From an uncultured Methylobacteriaceae bacterium (GTDB lineage: Bacteria > Pseudomonadota > Alphaproteobacteria > Rhizobiales > Beijerinckiaceae): 14,885 nt of DNA. The stretch covers positions 1 to 14,885 of the forward strand of contig CALMTJ010000224.1 of the NCBI GenBank assembly GCA_937872715.1, given 5' to 3'. Below the pieces are notes generated by a model. That model searched no databases. It saw only the letters and a program-made list of their open reading frames with translations, and was not told where the DNA came from. Numbering within the stretch: the first letter of the stretch is position 1; each line of letters opens with the position of its first letter. Of this stretch, positions 1 to 7,013 are shown in pieces. The position numbers were made by a program, and so were the translations under genes.

Positions 1-10
1 CGCCGGTTCT

Positions 11-19
11 AAGGAAGGA
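11..19 (+). promoter_or_regulatory. Ribosome binding site of rpsR
   Basis: AAGGAAGGA lies 11 bases before the rpsR ATG. It is one of the strongest Shine-Dalgarno matches in the window, which fits a highly expressed ribosomal protein gene and fixes its start. Confidence 0.75.
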
Positions 20-30
20 CAGCACAGAAA

Positions 31-285
31 ATGGCAATCAAAGACCTCACCACCTCGCAGGCCCGCCGTCCGTTCCAGCGCCGCCGCAAGACCTGCCCGT
101 TCTCGGGCCCGAACGCGCCCAAGATCGACTACAAGGACGTGAAGCTCCTGTCCCGCTACGTGTCCGAACGGGGCAAGATCGTGCCGTCCCGCATCACGGC
201 GGTGTCGGCCAAGAAGCAGCGCGAGCTGGCCCAGGCCATCAAGCGCGCCCGCTTCCTCGGCCTGCTCCCCTACGTGATCCAGTAG
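31..285 (+). CDS. rpsR: 30S ribosomal protein S18
   Basis: Encodes an 84-residue S18, a small-subunit ribosomal protein that pairs with S6 on the platform of the 30S subunit. The sequence shows the usual basic N-terminus (RRPFQRRRKTCPFSG), then the conserved core IDYKDVKLLSRYVSERGKIVPSRITAVSAKKQRELAQAIKRARFLGLLPY. The length matches the family norm, and a strong AAGGAAGGA precedes the ATG. In related bacteria the gene before it is rpsF (S6), which would lie just outside the window. The next genes, DUF2232 and rplI, complete the usual alphaproteobacterial ribosomal cluster. A UUCG-capped hairpin follows the stop after 3 bases, so part of the transcription may end there. The identification is secure. 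Confidence 0.98.
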   Translation: MAIKDLTTSQARRPFQRRRKTCPFSGPNAPKIDYKDVKLLSRYVSERGKIVPSRITAVSAKKQRELAQAIKRARFLGLLPYVIQ

Positions 286-288
286 GGC

Positions 289-310
289 GGGAGCGCCTTC
301 GGGCGCTCCC
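289..310 (+). terminator. UUCG tetraloop hairpin after rpsR
   Basis: A perfect 9-bp stem, GGGAGCGCC (289-297) with GGCGCTCCC (302-310), closes a TTCG loop of the exceptionally stable C(UUCG)G type. It starts 3 bases after the rpsR stop. No T-tract follows (TTCAAACG), so it may be a partial terminator or an RNA-stabilising 3' end rather than a full intrinsic terminator. It could make expression of S18 higher than that of the downstream DUF2232 and L9 genes. Confidence 0.6.
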
Positions 311-406
311 TTCAAACGAAGGCCGGGAGGCGGTTCCCGGTTCGCTGGGGAGGCCGTTCGCCTCCTCTAACCCCGCTCCGGCGGTGGGACAGCGGTTCGC
401 GGGGAC

Positions 407-1411
407 ATGGCGAAACTCATCAGCTTGGGAATCGGCGCGGGGCTCGTCTCCGCCCTCCTGTTCGGGGTCGTCACGACGGGACGGCCGGCCGGCATGCTGC
501 TCGGCTACCTGGCGCCGCTGCCGATCCTGATCGTCGCGCTCGGCTGGCACCATCTCCTGGGCCTCCTCGGCGTCGCGGCCGGCGCGGTCGCGACCTCTCT
601 CCTGCTCCGTCCGGCCGCCGGCCTCGCCTTCGCGTTCGGCCCGGCCTTCCCGGCCTGGTGCCTGGCCTATCTGCTCCTGACGGCGCGGGCCGCGTCTCCG
701 GACGGGGGACGTCCGACCGTCGAATGGCTGCCGCTCGGCCGCTTCGTGCTCTGGATCGGGCTCGCCGGCACCTTCGTGGCGGTCGCGGTCGCCGTGGCCA
801 TGGGCCGGGGGGACGACGCCGCGTTCACGTCCGTCCTGACCCGGGTGGCCGAGCGGCTCCTGCGGATAGAATACGAGCTCGGTCGGTCCGCGCCCTTGCC
901 GACGGTCGCCGGCATTGAGGCGCCGACGCTGGTCGCTGCCCTCGTGATCGTGACGCCGTCCGTGTTCGCGGCGATCTTCACCCTGGCGCTTGCTGTCAAC
1001 GCCTGGCTCGCCGCCAAGGCCGTGGCCCTCTCCGGCCGTCTGCCGAGGCCCTGGTCGCCGGTCGCGGACATCCGTATGCCGCCGCATGCGCTGGGCGTGC
1101 TGGCCGTCGCAGCCGCTGCCGCCTTCGCGTCCGGTTGGGCCGGGATCGGCGGCCGGGCCCTCGTCGGCGGGATCGGGATGGCCTTCGCGCTCCAGGGCCT
1201 CGCCTTCCTGCATGCCGTGACGCGCGGCCGGCCCGCCCGGAGCGCCATCCTGACGCTCTCCTACATGCTCACCCTGTTCTTCGGCGGGACCTTCCTGCCG
1301 CTGATGGCGCTCACCGGAATGGTCGATTCGGTGACGTCGCTCCGCCGCCGCCTGTCGCCGGGCGCCGATGGGGGCCGCCGACCGCCCCCCGTTCCGCCGA
1401 ACCTCACCTGA
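407..1411 (+). CDS. DUF2232 family polytopic membrane protein
   Basis: Encodes a 334-residue, very hydrophobic inner-membrane protein. Hydrophobic segments are visible at about residues 5-22, 30-67 (probably two helices), 72-92, 112-132, 172-200, 228-243, 250-270 and 280-303. The tail is basic and proline-rich. I assign it to DUF2232 (YybS-like) from its membrane pattern and its position between rpsR and rplI, where alphaproteobacteria usually carry such a gene; its function is unknown. The chosen ATG follows GGGGAC, a weak ribosome site, 121 bases after rpsR. rplI starts 11 bases after its stop, so the two are probably co-transcribed. The membrane nature is certain, the family assignment likely. 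Confidence 0.85.
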   Translation: MAKLISLGIGAGLVSALLFGVVTTGRPAGMLLGYLAPLPILIVALGWHHLLGLLGVAAGAVATSLLLRPAAGLAFAFGPAFPAWCLAYLLLTARAASPDGGRPTVEWLPLGRFVLWIGLAGTFVAVAVAVAMGRGDDAAFTSVLTRVAERLLRIEYELGRSAPLPTVAGIEAPTLVAALVIVTPSVFAAIFTLALAVNAWLAAKAVALSGRLPRPWSPVADIRMPPHALGVLAVAAAAAFASGWAGIGGRALVGGIGMAFALQGLAFLHAVTRGRPARSAILTLSYMLTLFFGGTFLPLMALTGMVDSVTSLRRRLSPGADGGRRPPPVPPNLT

Positions 1412-1422
1412 AAGGCAACATC

Positions 1423-1989
1423 ATGGACGTCATCCTGCTCGAACGCGTGGCCAAGCTCGGCCAGATGGGAGAAACCGTGCGCGTGCGCGACGGCTTCGCC
1501 CGCAACTTCCTCCTGCCGCGCGGCAAGGCGCTCCGCGCCACCAAGAGCAACAAGGAGCATTTCGAGACCCAGCGCGCCCAGCTCGAGACCCGCAACCTCG
1601 AGCGGCGGCAGGAGGCCGAGAAGGTCGCCGAGCAGCTCGGCGGGAAGAGCTTCGTCATCATCCGCCAGGCCGGCGACACCGGTATCCTGTACGGGTCCGT
1701 GTCGAGCCGCGACCTGTCGGAGGCGGTGACGGCCGACGGCTTCACGACGAGCCGCGACCAGTTCGTCCTGAACAACGCCATCAAGACGCTCGGCCTCCAC
1801 AAGGTGCCGGTCGCGCTCCATCCCGAGGTGCAGGTCGACATCCAGGTGAACGTCGCCCGGAGCCCGGAGGAGGCCGAGCGCCAGGCCCGCGGCGAGAACG
1901 TGACGGAGCGCGAGGAGTTCGATCTCGACGAGCTAGGCCTCGAGGTCGGCGCCGCCCTGGCCGAGGCCGGCGACCGCGTCGAGCTCTGA
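1423..1989 (+). CDS. rplI: 50S ribosomal protein L9
   Basis: Encodes a 188-residue L9, a large-subunit protein that binds 23S rRNA near the base of the L1 stalk and helps maintain reading frame. The N-terminal RNA-binding domain is clear (MDVILLERVAKLGQMGETVRVRDGF, then ARNFLLPRGKALRAT), followed by the long linking helix (about residues 45-75) and the C-terminal domain ending near VQVDIQVNVARS. An acidic extension of about 40 residues follows (EEAERQARGENVTEREEFDLDELG). This makes it longer than the roughly 150 residues of the E. coli protein, as is usual in alphaproteobacteria. The ATG is chosen because the L9 N-terminus begins exactly there and AAAGG lies 7 bases before it. The frame stays open further upstream, but that part is out-of-frame DUF2232 sequence. 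Confidence 0.98.
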   Translation: MDVILLERVAKLGQMGETVRVRDGFARNFLLPRGKALRATKSNKEHFETQRAQLETRNLERRQEAEKVAEQLGGKSFVIIRQAGDTGILYGSVSSRDLSEAVTADGFTTSRDQFVLNNAIKTLGLHKVPVALHPEVQVDIQVNVARSPEEAERQARGENVTEREEFDLDELGLEVGAALAEAGDRVEL

Positions 1990-2012
1990 CCGGACGCTTG
2001 GATTTCGGCGGT

Positions 2013-2043
2013 CGGGCGACGACCCCGGCAGGGTGGTCGCCCG
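2013..2043 (+). terminator. Hairpin after rplI
   Basis: CGGGCGAC (2013-2020) pairs with GTCGCCCG (2036-2043). After one G-G mismatch, ACCC (2022-2025) pairs with GGGT (2031-2034) around a 5-base loop. It begins about 23 bases after the rplI stop. There is no T-tract, so it may be a terminator of the type common in GC-rich genomes or a 3'-end stabiliser. Its last three bases are shared with a second hairpin at 2041-2080. Confidence 0.5.
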
Positions 2044-2080
2044 GAGGGGACATGAGCGTCTCGCGCTGTCCCTCCTCCGG
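2041..2080 (+). other. Second hairpin, overlapping the first
   Basis: CCGGAGG (2041-2047) can pair with CCTCCGG (2074-2080), and GGGACA (2047-2052) with TGTCCC (2067-2072), leaving small internal loops. Because bases 2041-2043 also belong to the 2013-2043 stem, the two structures compete. This is either a double terminator or a switchable pair; the sequence alone does not decide. Confidence 0.35.
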
Positions 2081-2185
2081 CGGCCCTCAACCCCCCGCGA
2101 GAAGGAGACAGCGAGCTCCGGGCCGGTCGGGTCTGCTCGGAGCGGTCGCCGCGACAGCCGTGAGGGCGTTTGCGCGAAGGTGCAT

Positions 2186-2200
2186 GTTCCGGCAATGTTC
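2186..2200 (+). promoter_or_regulatory. Candidate LexA (SOS) operator upstream of dnaB
   Basis: GTTC (2186-2189), seven bases (CGGCAAT), GTTC (2197-2200) exactly match the GTTC-N7-GTTC operator known for LexA of alphaproteobacteria. The direct repeat is longer than the core: ATG...TTCCG context recurs on both sides at 11-bp spacing. It lies 153 bases before the dnaB ATG, inside a true intergenic region. With eight fixed bases, a chance match in 364 bp on both strands is expected about once in a hundred such gaps. No clear promoter overlaps it, so repression of dnaB by LexA is inference. Confidence 0.55.
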
Positions 2201-2243
2201 CGTCGGCGATTCGAAGGCGCCGGTCGCCGGGTCAAGCGCCTCC

Positions 2244-2253
2244 GGAATATTCC
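2244..2253. promoter_or_regulatory. Palindrome GGAATATTCC in the dnaB leader
   Basis: GGAATATTCC is a perfect 10-bp palindrome and an unusually AT-rich island in this GC-rich region, 100 bases before dnaB. It may be a protein-binding site. Immediately after it, CCGAACGG (2253-2260) recurs inverted as CCGTTCGG (2284-2291). No regulator can be named from the sequence. Confidence 0.3.
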
Positions 2254-2353
2254 CGAACGGGCCGTGGGAAGCGGGGATGGTGGCCGTTCGGCACCTGTGG
2301 CGTAGCGAGAATCGCCTCATCCCGAGCGTCCGACCCACCGCCAATCCGAGCCG

Positions 2354-3844
2354 ATGCCAGCTTTCCCCGCCCTCGCCGCAGCCCGCCTGCCGCAGCCCAA
2401 GGCCGATTACCGCGAGCAGCCGAACAACATCGAGGCGGAGCAGGCGCTGCTCGGCGCCATCCTCGTCAACAACGACGCCTTCTACCGGATCTCCGACTTC
2501 CTCCTTCCGGCGCATTTCTTCGTCCCGCCGCACAAGACGATCTTCGAGCTCGTCGGCACGCTGATCCGGGCCGGCAAGGTCGCAACGCCCGTCACGCTCC
2601 GCACCCACCTCGGCGAAATCGACTTCGGGGGTCTCACGGCGGCCCAATACCTGGCCCGCCTCGCCGCGGAGGCGACCACGATCATCAATGCCGAGGATTA
2701 CGGCCGCTCCGTCTACGAACTCGCCATCCGCCGGAACCTGATCGGCATCGGCGAAGAGGTGGTGAACACGGCCTACGATTCGCCGATCGAGACCTCTCCG
2801 CGCGACCAGATCGAGGCGGCCGAGCGCCGGCTCTACGAACTGGCGGAGACGGGCCGCTACGACGGGGGCTTCCAGCGTTTCTCCGACGCGCTCACCCACG
2901 CGATCGACATGGCGGCGGCCGCCTTCAAGCGGGAAGGCAAGCTGTCCGGCCTCGCGACCGGCCTCGCCGATTTCGACCGCATGGTCGGCGGGCTGCAATC
3001 CTCCGACCTCATCATCCTGGCCGGGCGGCCCGGCATGGGCAAGACGGCGCTCGCCACCAACATCGCCTTCAACATCGCCAAGGCCTATCGGGGCGAGAAG
3101 CAGCCGGACGGGTCCGTGAAGACGGTGAACGGCGGCATCATCGGGTTCTTCTCGCTCGAGATGTCGTCCGAACAGCTCGCCACCCGCATCATCGCCGAGC
3201 AATCGGGCGTCCCGTCCTACAAGATCCGGCGCGGCGACATGCGGGAGGACGATTTCTACAAGATCACGGAAGCCGCCCGCGAGATGCAGGAGATCCCCTT
3301 CCACATCGACCAGACGGGCGGCATCTCCATCGCCCAGCTCACGGCCCGGGCCCGGCGCCTTAAGCGCCAGCGCGGGCTCGACCTCCTCGTGGTCGACTAC
3401 ATCCAGCTCCTGTCGGGCTCGGCCAAGAAGGGCGACAACCGCGTCCAGGAGGTCACGGAGATCACGACCGGCCTGAAGGCGCTGGCCAAGGAGCTGGACG
3501 TGCCGATCCTCGCGCTGTCCCAGCTCTCCCGCCAGGTCGAGAGCCGCGACGACAAGCGCCCGCAGCTCTCCGATCTCCGCGAATCGGGGTCGATCGAGCA
3601 GGATGCCGACGTGGTGCTGTTCGTGTTCCGGGAGGAATACTACCTGAAGAACAAGGAGCCTCGCGTCGGGACGGAAGAGCATATGAAGTGGCAGACGGAG
3701 ATGGACGGCATCCACGGCAAGGCCGAGGTGATCATCGGCAAGCAGCGCCACGGCCCGACGGGCTCCGTCCCCCTCGCCTTCCAGGCGGACGTCACCCGCT
3801 TCACCGACCTCGCCACCGACGAGCGGCTGCCGGAGCGATATTGA
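2354..3844 (+). CDS. dnaB: Replicative DNA helicase DnaB
   Basis: Encodes a 496-residue hexameric 5'-3' helicase that unwinds DNA at the replication fork and works with DnaG primase and the clamp loader. The N-terminal primase-interaction domain starts at about residue 20 (PNNIEAEQALLGAILVNN), and the RecA-like C-terminal domain at about 195. Walker A is GRPGMGKT (224-231), Walker B LLVVDYIQ (344-351), followed by SQLSRQVE (389-396), DLRESGSIEQDAD (407-419) and the arginine-finger region KQRHGPTG (463-470). A short insert after Walker A (about 247-260) is typical of alphaproteobacteria. No intein interrupts it. The ribosome site is weak, and the ATG is chosen because it precedes the conserved region by a normal distance. 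A LexA-type motif lies upstream. Confidence 0.97.
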   Translation: MPAFPALAAARLPQPKADYREQPNNIEAEQALLGAILVNNDAFYRISDFLLPAHFFVPPHKTIFELVGTLIRAGKVATPVTLRTHLGEIDFGGLTAAQYLARLAAEATTIINAEDYGRSVYELAIRRNLIGIGEEVVNTAYDSPIETSPRDQIEAAERRLYELAETGRYDGGFQRFSDALTHAIDMAAAAFKREGKLSGLATGLADFDRMVGGLQSSDLIILAGRPGMGKTALATNIAFNIAKAYRGEKQPDGSVKTVNGGIIGFFSLEMSSEQLATRIIAEQSGVPSYKIRRGDMREDDFYKITEAAREMQEIPFHIDQTGGISIAQLTARARRLKRQRGLDLLVVDYIQLLSGSAKKGDNRVQEVTEITTGLKALAKELDVPILALSQLSRQVESRDDKRPQLSDLRESGSIEQDADVVLFVFREEYYLKNKEPRVGTEEHMKWQTEMDGIHGKAEVIIGKQRHGPTGSVPLAFQADVTRFTDLATDERLPERY

Positions 3845-3849
3845 GCGCG

Positions 3850-3878
3850 TTGGCGGGCCGCGAGAGCCCCGTTATGCT
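3850..3878 (+). promoter_or_regulatory. Candidate housekeeping promoter for DUF29-alr
   Basis: TTGGCG (3850-3855) and TATGCT (3873-3878) are separated by 17 bases, each matching four of six consensus positions. The predicted start of transcription, near 3885, leaves a leader of about 18 bases carrying GGAGG (3893-3897) 5 bases before the GTG at 3903. The fit to the gene start adds weight, but promoter calls in GC-rich DNA are weak. Confidence 0.4.
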
Positions 3879-3902
3879 GCGGTCCGACGCACGGAGGGCG
3901 AC

Positions 3903-4388
3903 GTGCCCGCGACCAAGGTGAAGGAGAGGACGGCGAAGCCGCAGACGCCTTCGGCCGCCCGTTACGACATCGATTTCTACAGCTGGACCGCCGAGCAGGC
4001 GGCGGCGCTTCGGGAAGGCGACGTCGCGGCGCTCGACCGCGAGAACCTGGCGGGGGAGATCGAGGATTTGGGCAAGGCGCTCTTCTCCGAGCTTCGCAGC
4101 CATTTCCGCGTGATCCTGGTCCACATGCTGAAATGGGACCAACAACCGGAGCGTCGGTCTCGGAGCTGGGTCAAATCCAACCGGACGCACCGAAACGACG
4201 TGCGGCACGTGAGCGGAGACACACCTTCGTTGCGCCGACGGCAGCAGGAGGCCGTCGAGCGTGCCTACGAGAACGCGCGGCTCGACGCGGCGACCGAGAT
4301 GGAGCGCGACGATCGCACTCTCCCGGAACGCTGTCCTTACCCCCTCGACGATATCCTCGACCGCGAGTTCCATTGGCCCCAGGATTGA
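3903..4388 (+). CDS. DUF29 domain-containing protein
   Basis: Encodes a 161-residue soluble protein of the DUF29 family; no biochemical function is established. Typical features are the opening YDIDFYSWTAEQAAALREGD, the helix ENLAGEIEDLGKALFSEL, the signature LVHMLKWDQQPERRSRSW, and the ending ERCPYPLDDILDREFHW. The first 20 or so residues are basic and probably disordered. The start is GTG, supported by GGAGG 5 bases upstream. GC in its middle is a little lower than in its neighbours. It sits between dnaB and alr and is joined to alr by a TTGA overlap, so alr translation is probably coupled to it. DUF29 genes are often multicopy in cyanobacteria and alphaproteobacteria; whether this one is native is unclear. 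Confidence 0.88.
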   Translation: MPATKVKERTAKPQTPSAARYDIDFYSWTAEQAAALREGDVAALDRENLAGEIEDLGKALFSELRSHFRVILVHMLKWDQQPERRSRSWVKSNRTHRNDVRHVSGDTPSLRRRQQEAVERAYENARLDAATEMERDDRTLPERCPYPLDDILDREFHWPQD

Positions 4389-5491
4389 CGGCCGGCGCCG
4401 AAAGCGAGCTCTCCGAACCCGCGCTCCTGACGGTCGACCTCGCCGCCCTCGCCGCGAACTGGCGCCTCCTGCGCGACCGTGCGGCGCCCGCCGAATGCGC
4501 CGCCGTGGTCAAGGCCGATGCCTACGGGACCGGCATCGAGGCGGCGGTCCCGGCCCTCGCCCGCGCCGGCTGCCGGACCTTCTTCGTCGCCCATGTGAAC
4601 GAGGCCGTGCGGGTTCGCGCCGTCGCGCCGGAGGCGGCGATCTACGTCCTGAACGGCCTCCTGCCCGGAGCCGCCCAGGCCTACGCCGCCCATCGCCTTC
4701 GCCCGGTCCTCGGCTCCGGCCCGGAGATCGCGGATTGGGCCGCCTTCTGCCGATCGGCCGGCAGGCTGCCGGCCGCGATCCATGTCGACACGGGCATGAA
4801 CCGTCTCGGCCTGCCGCCCGGCGAGGCCGCCTCCCTGGCGGGCGTCCCGGCGCTCGGCGATTTCGAGCCGGCGCTCGTCATGAGCCATCTCGTCTCGGCC
4901 GAGGATCCGTCGGACCCGGCGACCGCCCGGCAGGTGGCGGATTTCGCCTCGATCGCGGCGCTGTTTCCGGGCGTCCCCGCTTCCCTGTCGAACTCGTCCG
5001 GCCTCTTCCTGGCCGAGCGGCCCTTTCATGCCCTCGTTCGGCCCGGCTACGCGCTCTTCGGCGGCAACCCGACGCCGGGGCGGCCGAACCCGATGCGTCC
5101 GGTCATCGGGCTCGAAGCCCGCATCGTCCAGACGCGCTCCGTCCGGGCGGGCGAGCGGGTCGGCTATGGCGGGCGGTGGACCGCGCCCGGGCCGCGGCGG
5201 CTCGCGACGCTCTCGGTCGGCTACGCGGACGGCGTTCCTCGTGCGGCGAGCGGCACGGGAGCGGCGCTCGTCGGCGGCGTGCTCTGCCCGTTCGCCGGCA
5301 CGGTCTCGATGGACCTGATCGTTCTCGACGTCTCCGAAGCGCCCGTCGGCTCGGCCGAACGCGGCGCGCCGGCGACGCTCGTCGGCGGCGCGCTCGACAT
5401 CGACGAGGTCGGCCGCCGCGCCGGCACGATCGGCTACGAGATCCTGACCGGGCTCGGGCGCCGCTACGCCCGGCGCTATGTCGGCCCGTGA
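4385..5491 (+). CDS. alr: Alanine racemase
   Basis: Encodes a 368-residue PLP enzyme that interconverts L- and D-alanine, supplying D-alanine for peptidoglycan. The TIM-barrel domain carries the PLP lysine K43 in VVKADAYGTG; HVDTGMNRLG (133-142), SNSSG (202-206) and RPGYALFGG (219-227) follow. The C-terminal beta domain holds the second catalytic base, Tyr280, in SVGYADGVPR, and AGTVSMD (304-310) with the YEILTGLGRRYARRY ending. No ATG lies close to the conserved N-terminus. TTG at 4385 gives the family's normal length and overlaps the DUF29 stop as TTGA, so translational coupling is likely. AGGA touches the start codon, too close to be a good ribosome site. The product is secure and the start probable. 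Its 3' end abuts or overlaps radA. Confidence 0.95.
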   Translation: MTAGAESELSEPALLTVDLAALAANWRLLRDRAAPAECAAVVKADAYGTGIEAAVPALARAGCRTFFVAHVNEAVRVRAVAPEAAIYVLNGLLPGAAQAYAAHRLRPVLGSGPEIADWAAFCRSAGRLPAAIHVDTGMNRLGLPPGEAASLAGVPALGDFEPALVMSHLVSAEDPSDPATARQVADFASIAALFPGVPASLSNSSGLFLAERPFHALVRPGYALFGGNPTPGRPNPMRPVIGLEARIVQTRSVRAGERVGYGGRWTAPGPRRLATLSVGYADGVPRAASGTGAALVGGVLCPFAGTVSMDLIVLDVSEAPVGSAERGAPATLVGGALDIDEVGRRAGTIGYEILTGLGRRYARRYVGP

Positions 5492-5495
5492 CGGG

Positions 5496-6938
5496 ATGGC
5501 CAAGCACCCGACCTTCGTCTGCCAGAGCTGCGGCGCCGTCTACAATCGCTGGCGCGGCAAGTGCGAGGCCTGCGGCGGTTGGAACACGATCGTCGAAGAA
5601 GCGGGCGGCGGCGTCCTGGGCGGCCCCGCGGCGGCCCGGCCCACGGGCAAGCGCGGGCGCGTGTTCGCCCTGGAGGCCCTAACTGGCGAGAGCGCGGACG
5701 CGCCCCGCACCCGCACGGGCAATGCCGAGTTCGACCGGGTGCTGGGCGGCGGCCTCGTCCCGGGCTCGGTCATCCTCATCGGGGGCGATCCGGGGATCGG
5801 CAAATCGACGCTCCTGATCCAGGTGGCGGCCGCCCTCGCCCGGGGCGGCCACCGGGTCGCCTACGTGTCGGGCGAGGAGGCCGTCGCGCAGGTGCGCCTG
5901 CGCGCGGCCCGGCTCGGGCTCGCGAGCGCTCCTGTGGAGCTCGCCGCGGAGACCAATGTCGAGGATATCGCCGCCACCCTGTCGCAGGGCGCGACGCCGC
6001 GCCTCGCGGTCATCGATTCGATCCAGACCATGTGGACGGACACCGTCGAATCGGCGCCCGGCACCGTCGGCCAGGTCCGGGGCAGCGCGCAGGCGCTGAT
6101 CCGCTTCGCCAAGACGCACGGGACCGCGATCGTGCTGGTCGGGCACGTCACCAAGGACGGGCAGATCGCCGGCCCACGGGTCGTCGAGCACATGGTGGAT
6201 TGCGTCGCCTCTTTCGAGGGCGATCCCGGCCACCATTTCCGCATCCTCCGTGCGGCCAAGAACCGCTTCGGGCCGACGGACGAGATCGGCGTCTTCGAGA
6301 TGACGGACGGGGGCCTGGCCGAGGTGCCGAACCCGTCCGAGCTGTTCCTCGCCGGCCGCGACCTCGCGACGCCCGGCACGGCCGTCTTCGCCGGGATGGA
6401 GGGAACGAGGCCGCTCCTGGTGGAGGTTCAGGCGCTCGTCGCCCCGAGCGCGCTCGGCACGCCTCGCCGGGCCGTCGTCGGCTGGGATCCGGCGCGCCTC
6501 TCCATGGTGCTCGCGGTTCTCGAGGCGCATGGCGGCGTCCGGCTCGGAGGCCATGACGTGTATCTCAACGTGGCAGGCGGCCTGCGCATTACCGAACCGG
6601 CCGCCGATCTCGCGGCCGCGGCCGCGCTCGTCTCGTCGCTGACGGGAGCGCCTCTCCCGGCCGAGAGCGTGTTCTTCGGCGAGGTCGGGCTGTCCGGTGC
6701 CGTTCGACCGGTGTCGCAGATCCCGGCCCGGCTGAAGGAGGCCGCGAAGCTCGGCTTCTCGACCGCTTACGGCCCGACGGCCCCGGGCGACGGCGCCGAC
6801 CGGTCGATCGCGGCATCGGGGCTCGGCCATGTCGCCGACCTCGTCGCCCGCATCGCCGGCGCGGCGCCGAGAACCGGCATTGGTGCGCAATCCCCACAGG
6901 AGGCCGCGAAACGGCTCGCCGCGCCGTCGCGCGGGTGA
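5496..6938 (+). CDS. radA: DNA repair protein RadA (Sms)
   Basis: Encodes a 480-residue RecA-related DnaB-like helicase that promotes branch migration of recombination intermediates. Domains in order are a C4 zinc finger (C9, C12, C23, C26: CQSCG and CEACG), a RecA-like ATPase with Walker A GGDPGIGKST (96-105) and Walker B LAVIDS (170-175), the RadA-specific KNRFG motif (255-259), and a Lon-protease-like C-terminal domain (about 285-455). The ATG at 5496 gives the usual MAK...FVCQ N-terminus and lies 4 bases after the alr stop. An in-frame ATG at 5478 would add six residues and overlap alr. Either way it is probably translated from the alr message. All key residues are present. Confidence 0.96.
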   Translation: MAKHPTFVCQSCGAVYNRWRGKCEACGGWNTIVEEAGGGVLGGPAAARPTGKRGRVFALEALTGESADAPRTRTGNAEFDRVLGGGLVPGSVILIGGDPGIGKSTLLIQVAAALARGGHRVAYVSGEEAVAQVRLRAARLGLASAPVELAAETNVEDIAATLSQGATPRLAVIDSIQTMWTDTVESAPGTVGQVRGSAQALIRFAKTHGTAIVLVGHVTKDGQIAGPRVVEHMVDCVASFEGDPGHHFRILRAAKNRFGPTDEIGVFEMTDGGLAEVPNPSELFLAGRDLATPGTAVFAGMEGTRPLLVEVQALVAPSALGTPRRAVVGWDPARLSMVLAVLEAHGGVRLGGHDVYLNVAGGLRITEPAADLAAAAALVSSLTGAPLPAESVFFGEVGLSGAVRPVSQIPARLKEAAKLGFSTAYGPTAPGDGADRSIAASGLGHVADLVARIAGAAPRTGIGAQSPQEAAKRLAAPSRG

Positions 6939-6963
6939 CGGGAGCCGCGGCTCGCGCTATAGG
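6935..6963 (+). promoter_or_regulatory. Candidate promoter for cvpA-purF
   Basis: GTGACG (6935-6940) and TATAGG (6958-6963) are spaced by 17 bases, each matching four of six housekeeping consensus bases. The -35 box overlaps the radA stop codon. It would start transcription near 6970, about 44 bases before cvpA. The gap of 75 bases between radA and cvpA otherwise shows nothing. Confidence 0.35.
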
Positions 6964-7013
6964 GGCGGCTCGCCTCGTACACGTTCCGCCGACCGAACAC
7001 CGGACCGCTCGTC

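Larger units (their letters stand above)
1990..2353 (+). other. 364-bp intergenic region before dnaB
   Basis: This is the longest gene-free stretch in the window. In order it holds two overlapping GC-rich hairpins (2013-2043 and 2041-2080), a GTTC-N7-GTTC motif (2186-2200), a 10-bp AT-centred palindrome (2244-2253), and an inverted repeat CCGAACGG/CCGTTCGG (2253-2260 with 2284-2291). Short frames cross it, but none has recognisable protein content. I saw no convincing -35/-10 pair, so the dnaB promoter is not placed. Confidence 0.7.

Noticed and set aside
1135..1422. N-terminal extension of rplI into DUF2232
   Set aside because: L9 begins at MDVILLERV; the upstream part is the DUF2232 gene read in another frame.
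2033..2305. Short plus-strand frame in the rplI-dnaB gap
   Set aside because: It has no ribosome site, domain or coding-like base use, and it lies over hairpins and the LexA-type motif.
2087..3751. Long open frame (554 codons) on the minus strand across dnaB
   Set aside because: It is antisense to a secure dnaB, with low-complexity Arg/Asp/Val-rich content and no recognisable domain. Such frames are a by-product of strong GC bias at third codon positions.
4133..4384. N-terminal extension of alr to an ATG at 4133
   Set aside because: The added residues are the out-of-frame DUF29 gene and have no alanine racemase content. TTG at 4385 gives the normal length.
5478..5495. Earlier radA ATG at 5478
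   Set aside because: It adds only MSARDG before the typical MAK start and overlaps alr. It remains possible but is less likely.
5679..6890. Minus-strand frame across radA
   Set aside because: It is a shadow of radA with no domain or plausible start context.
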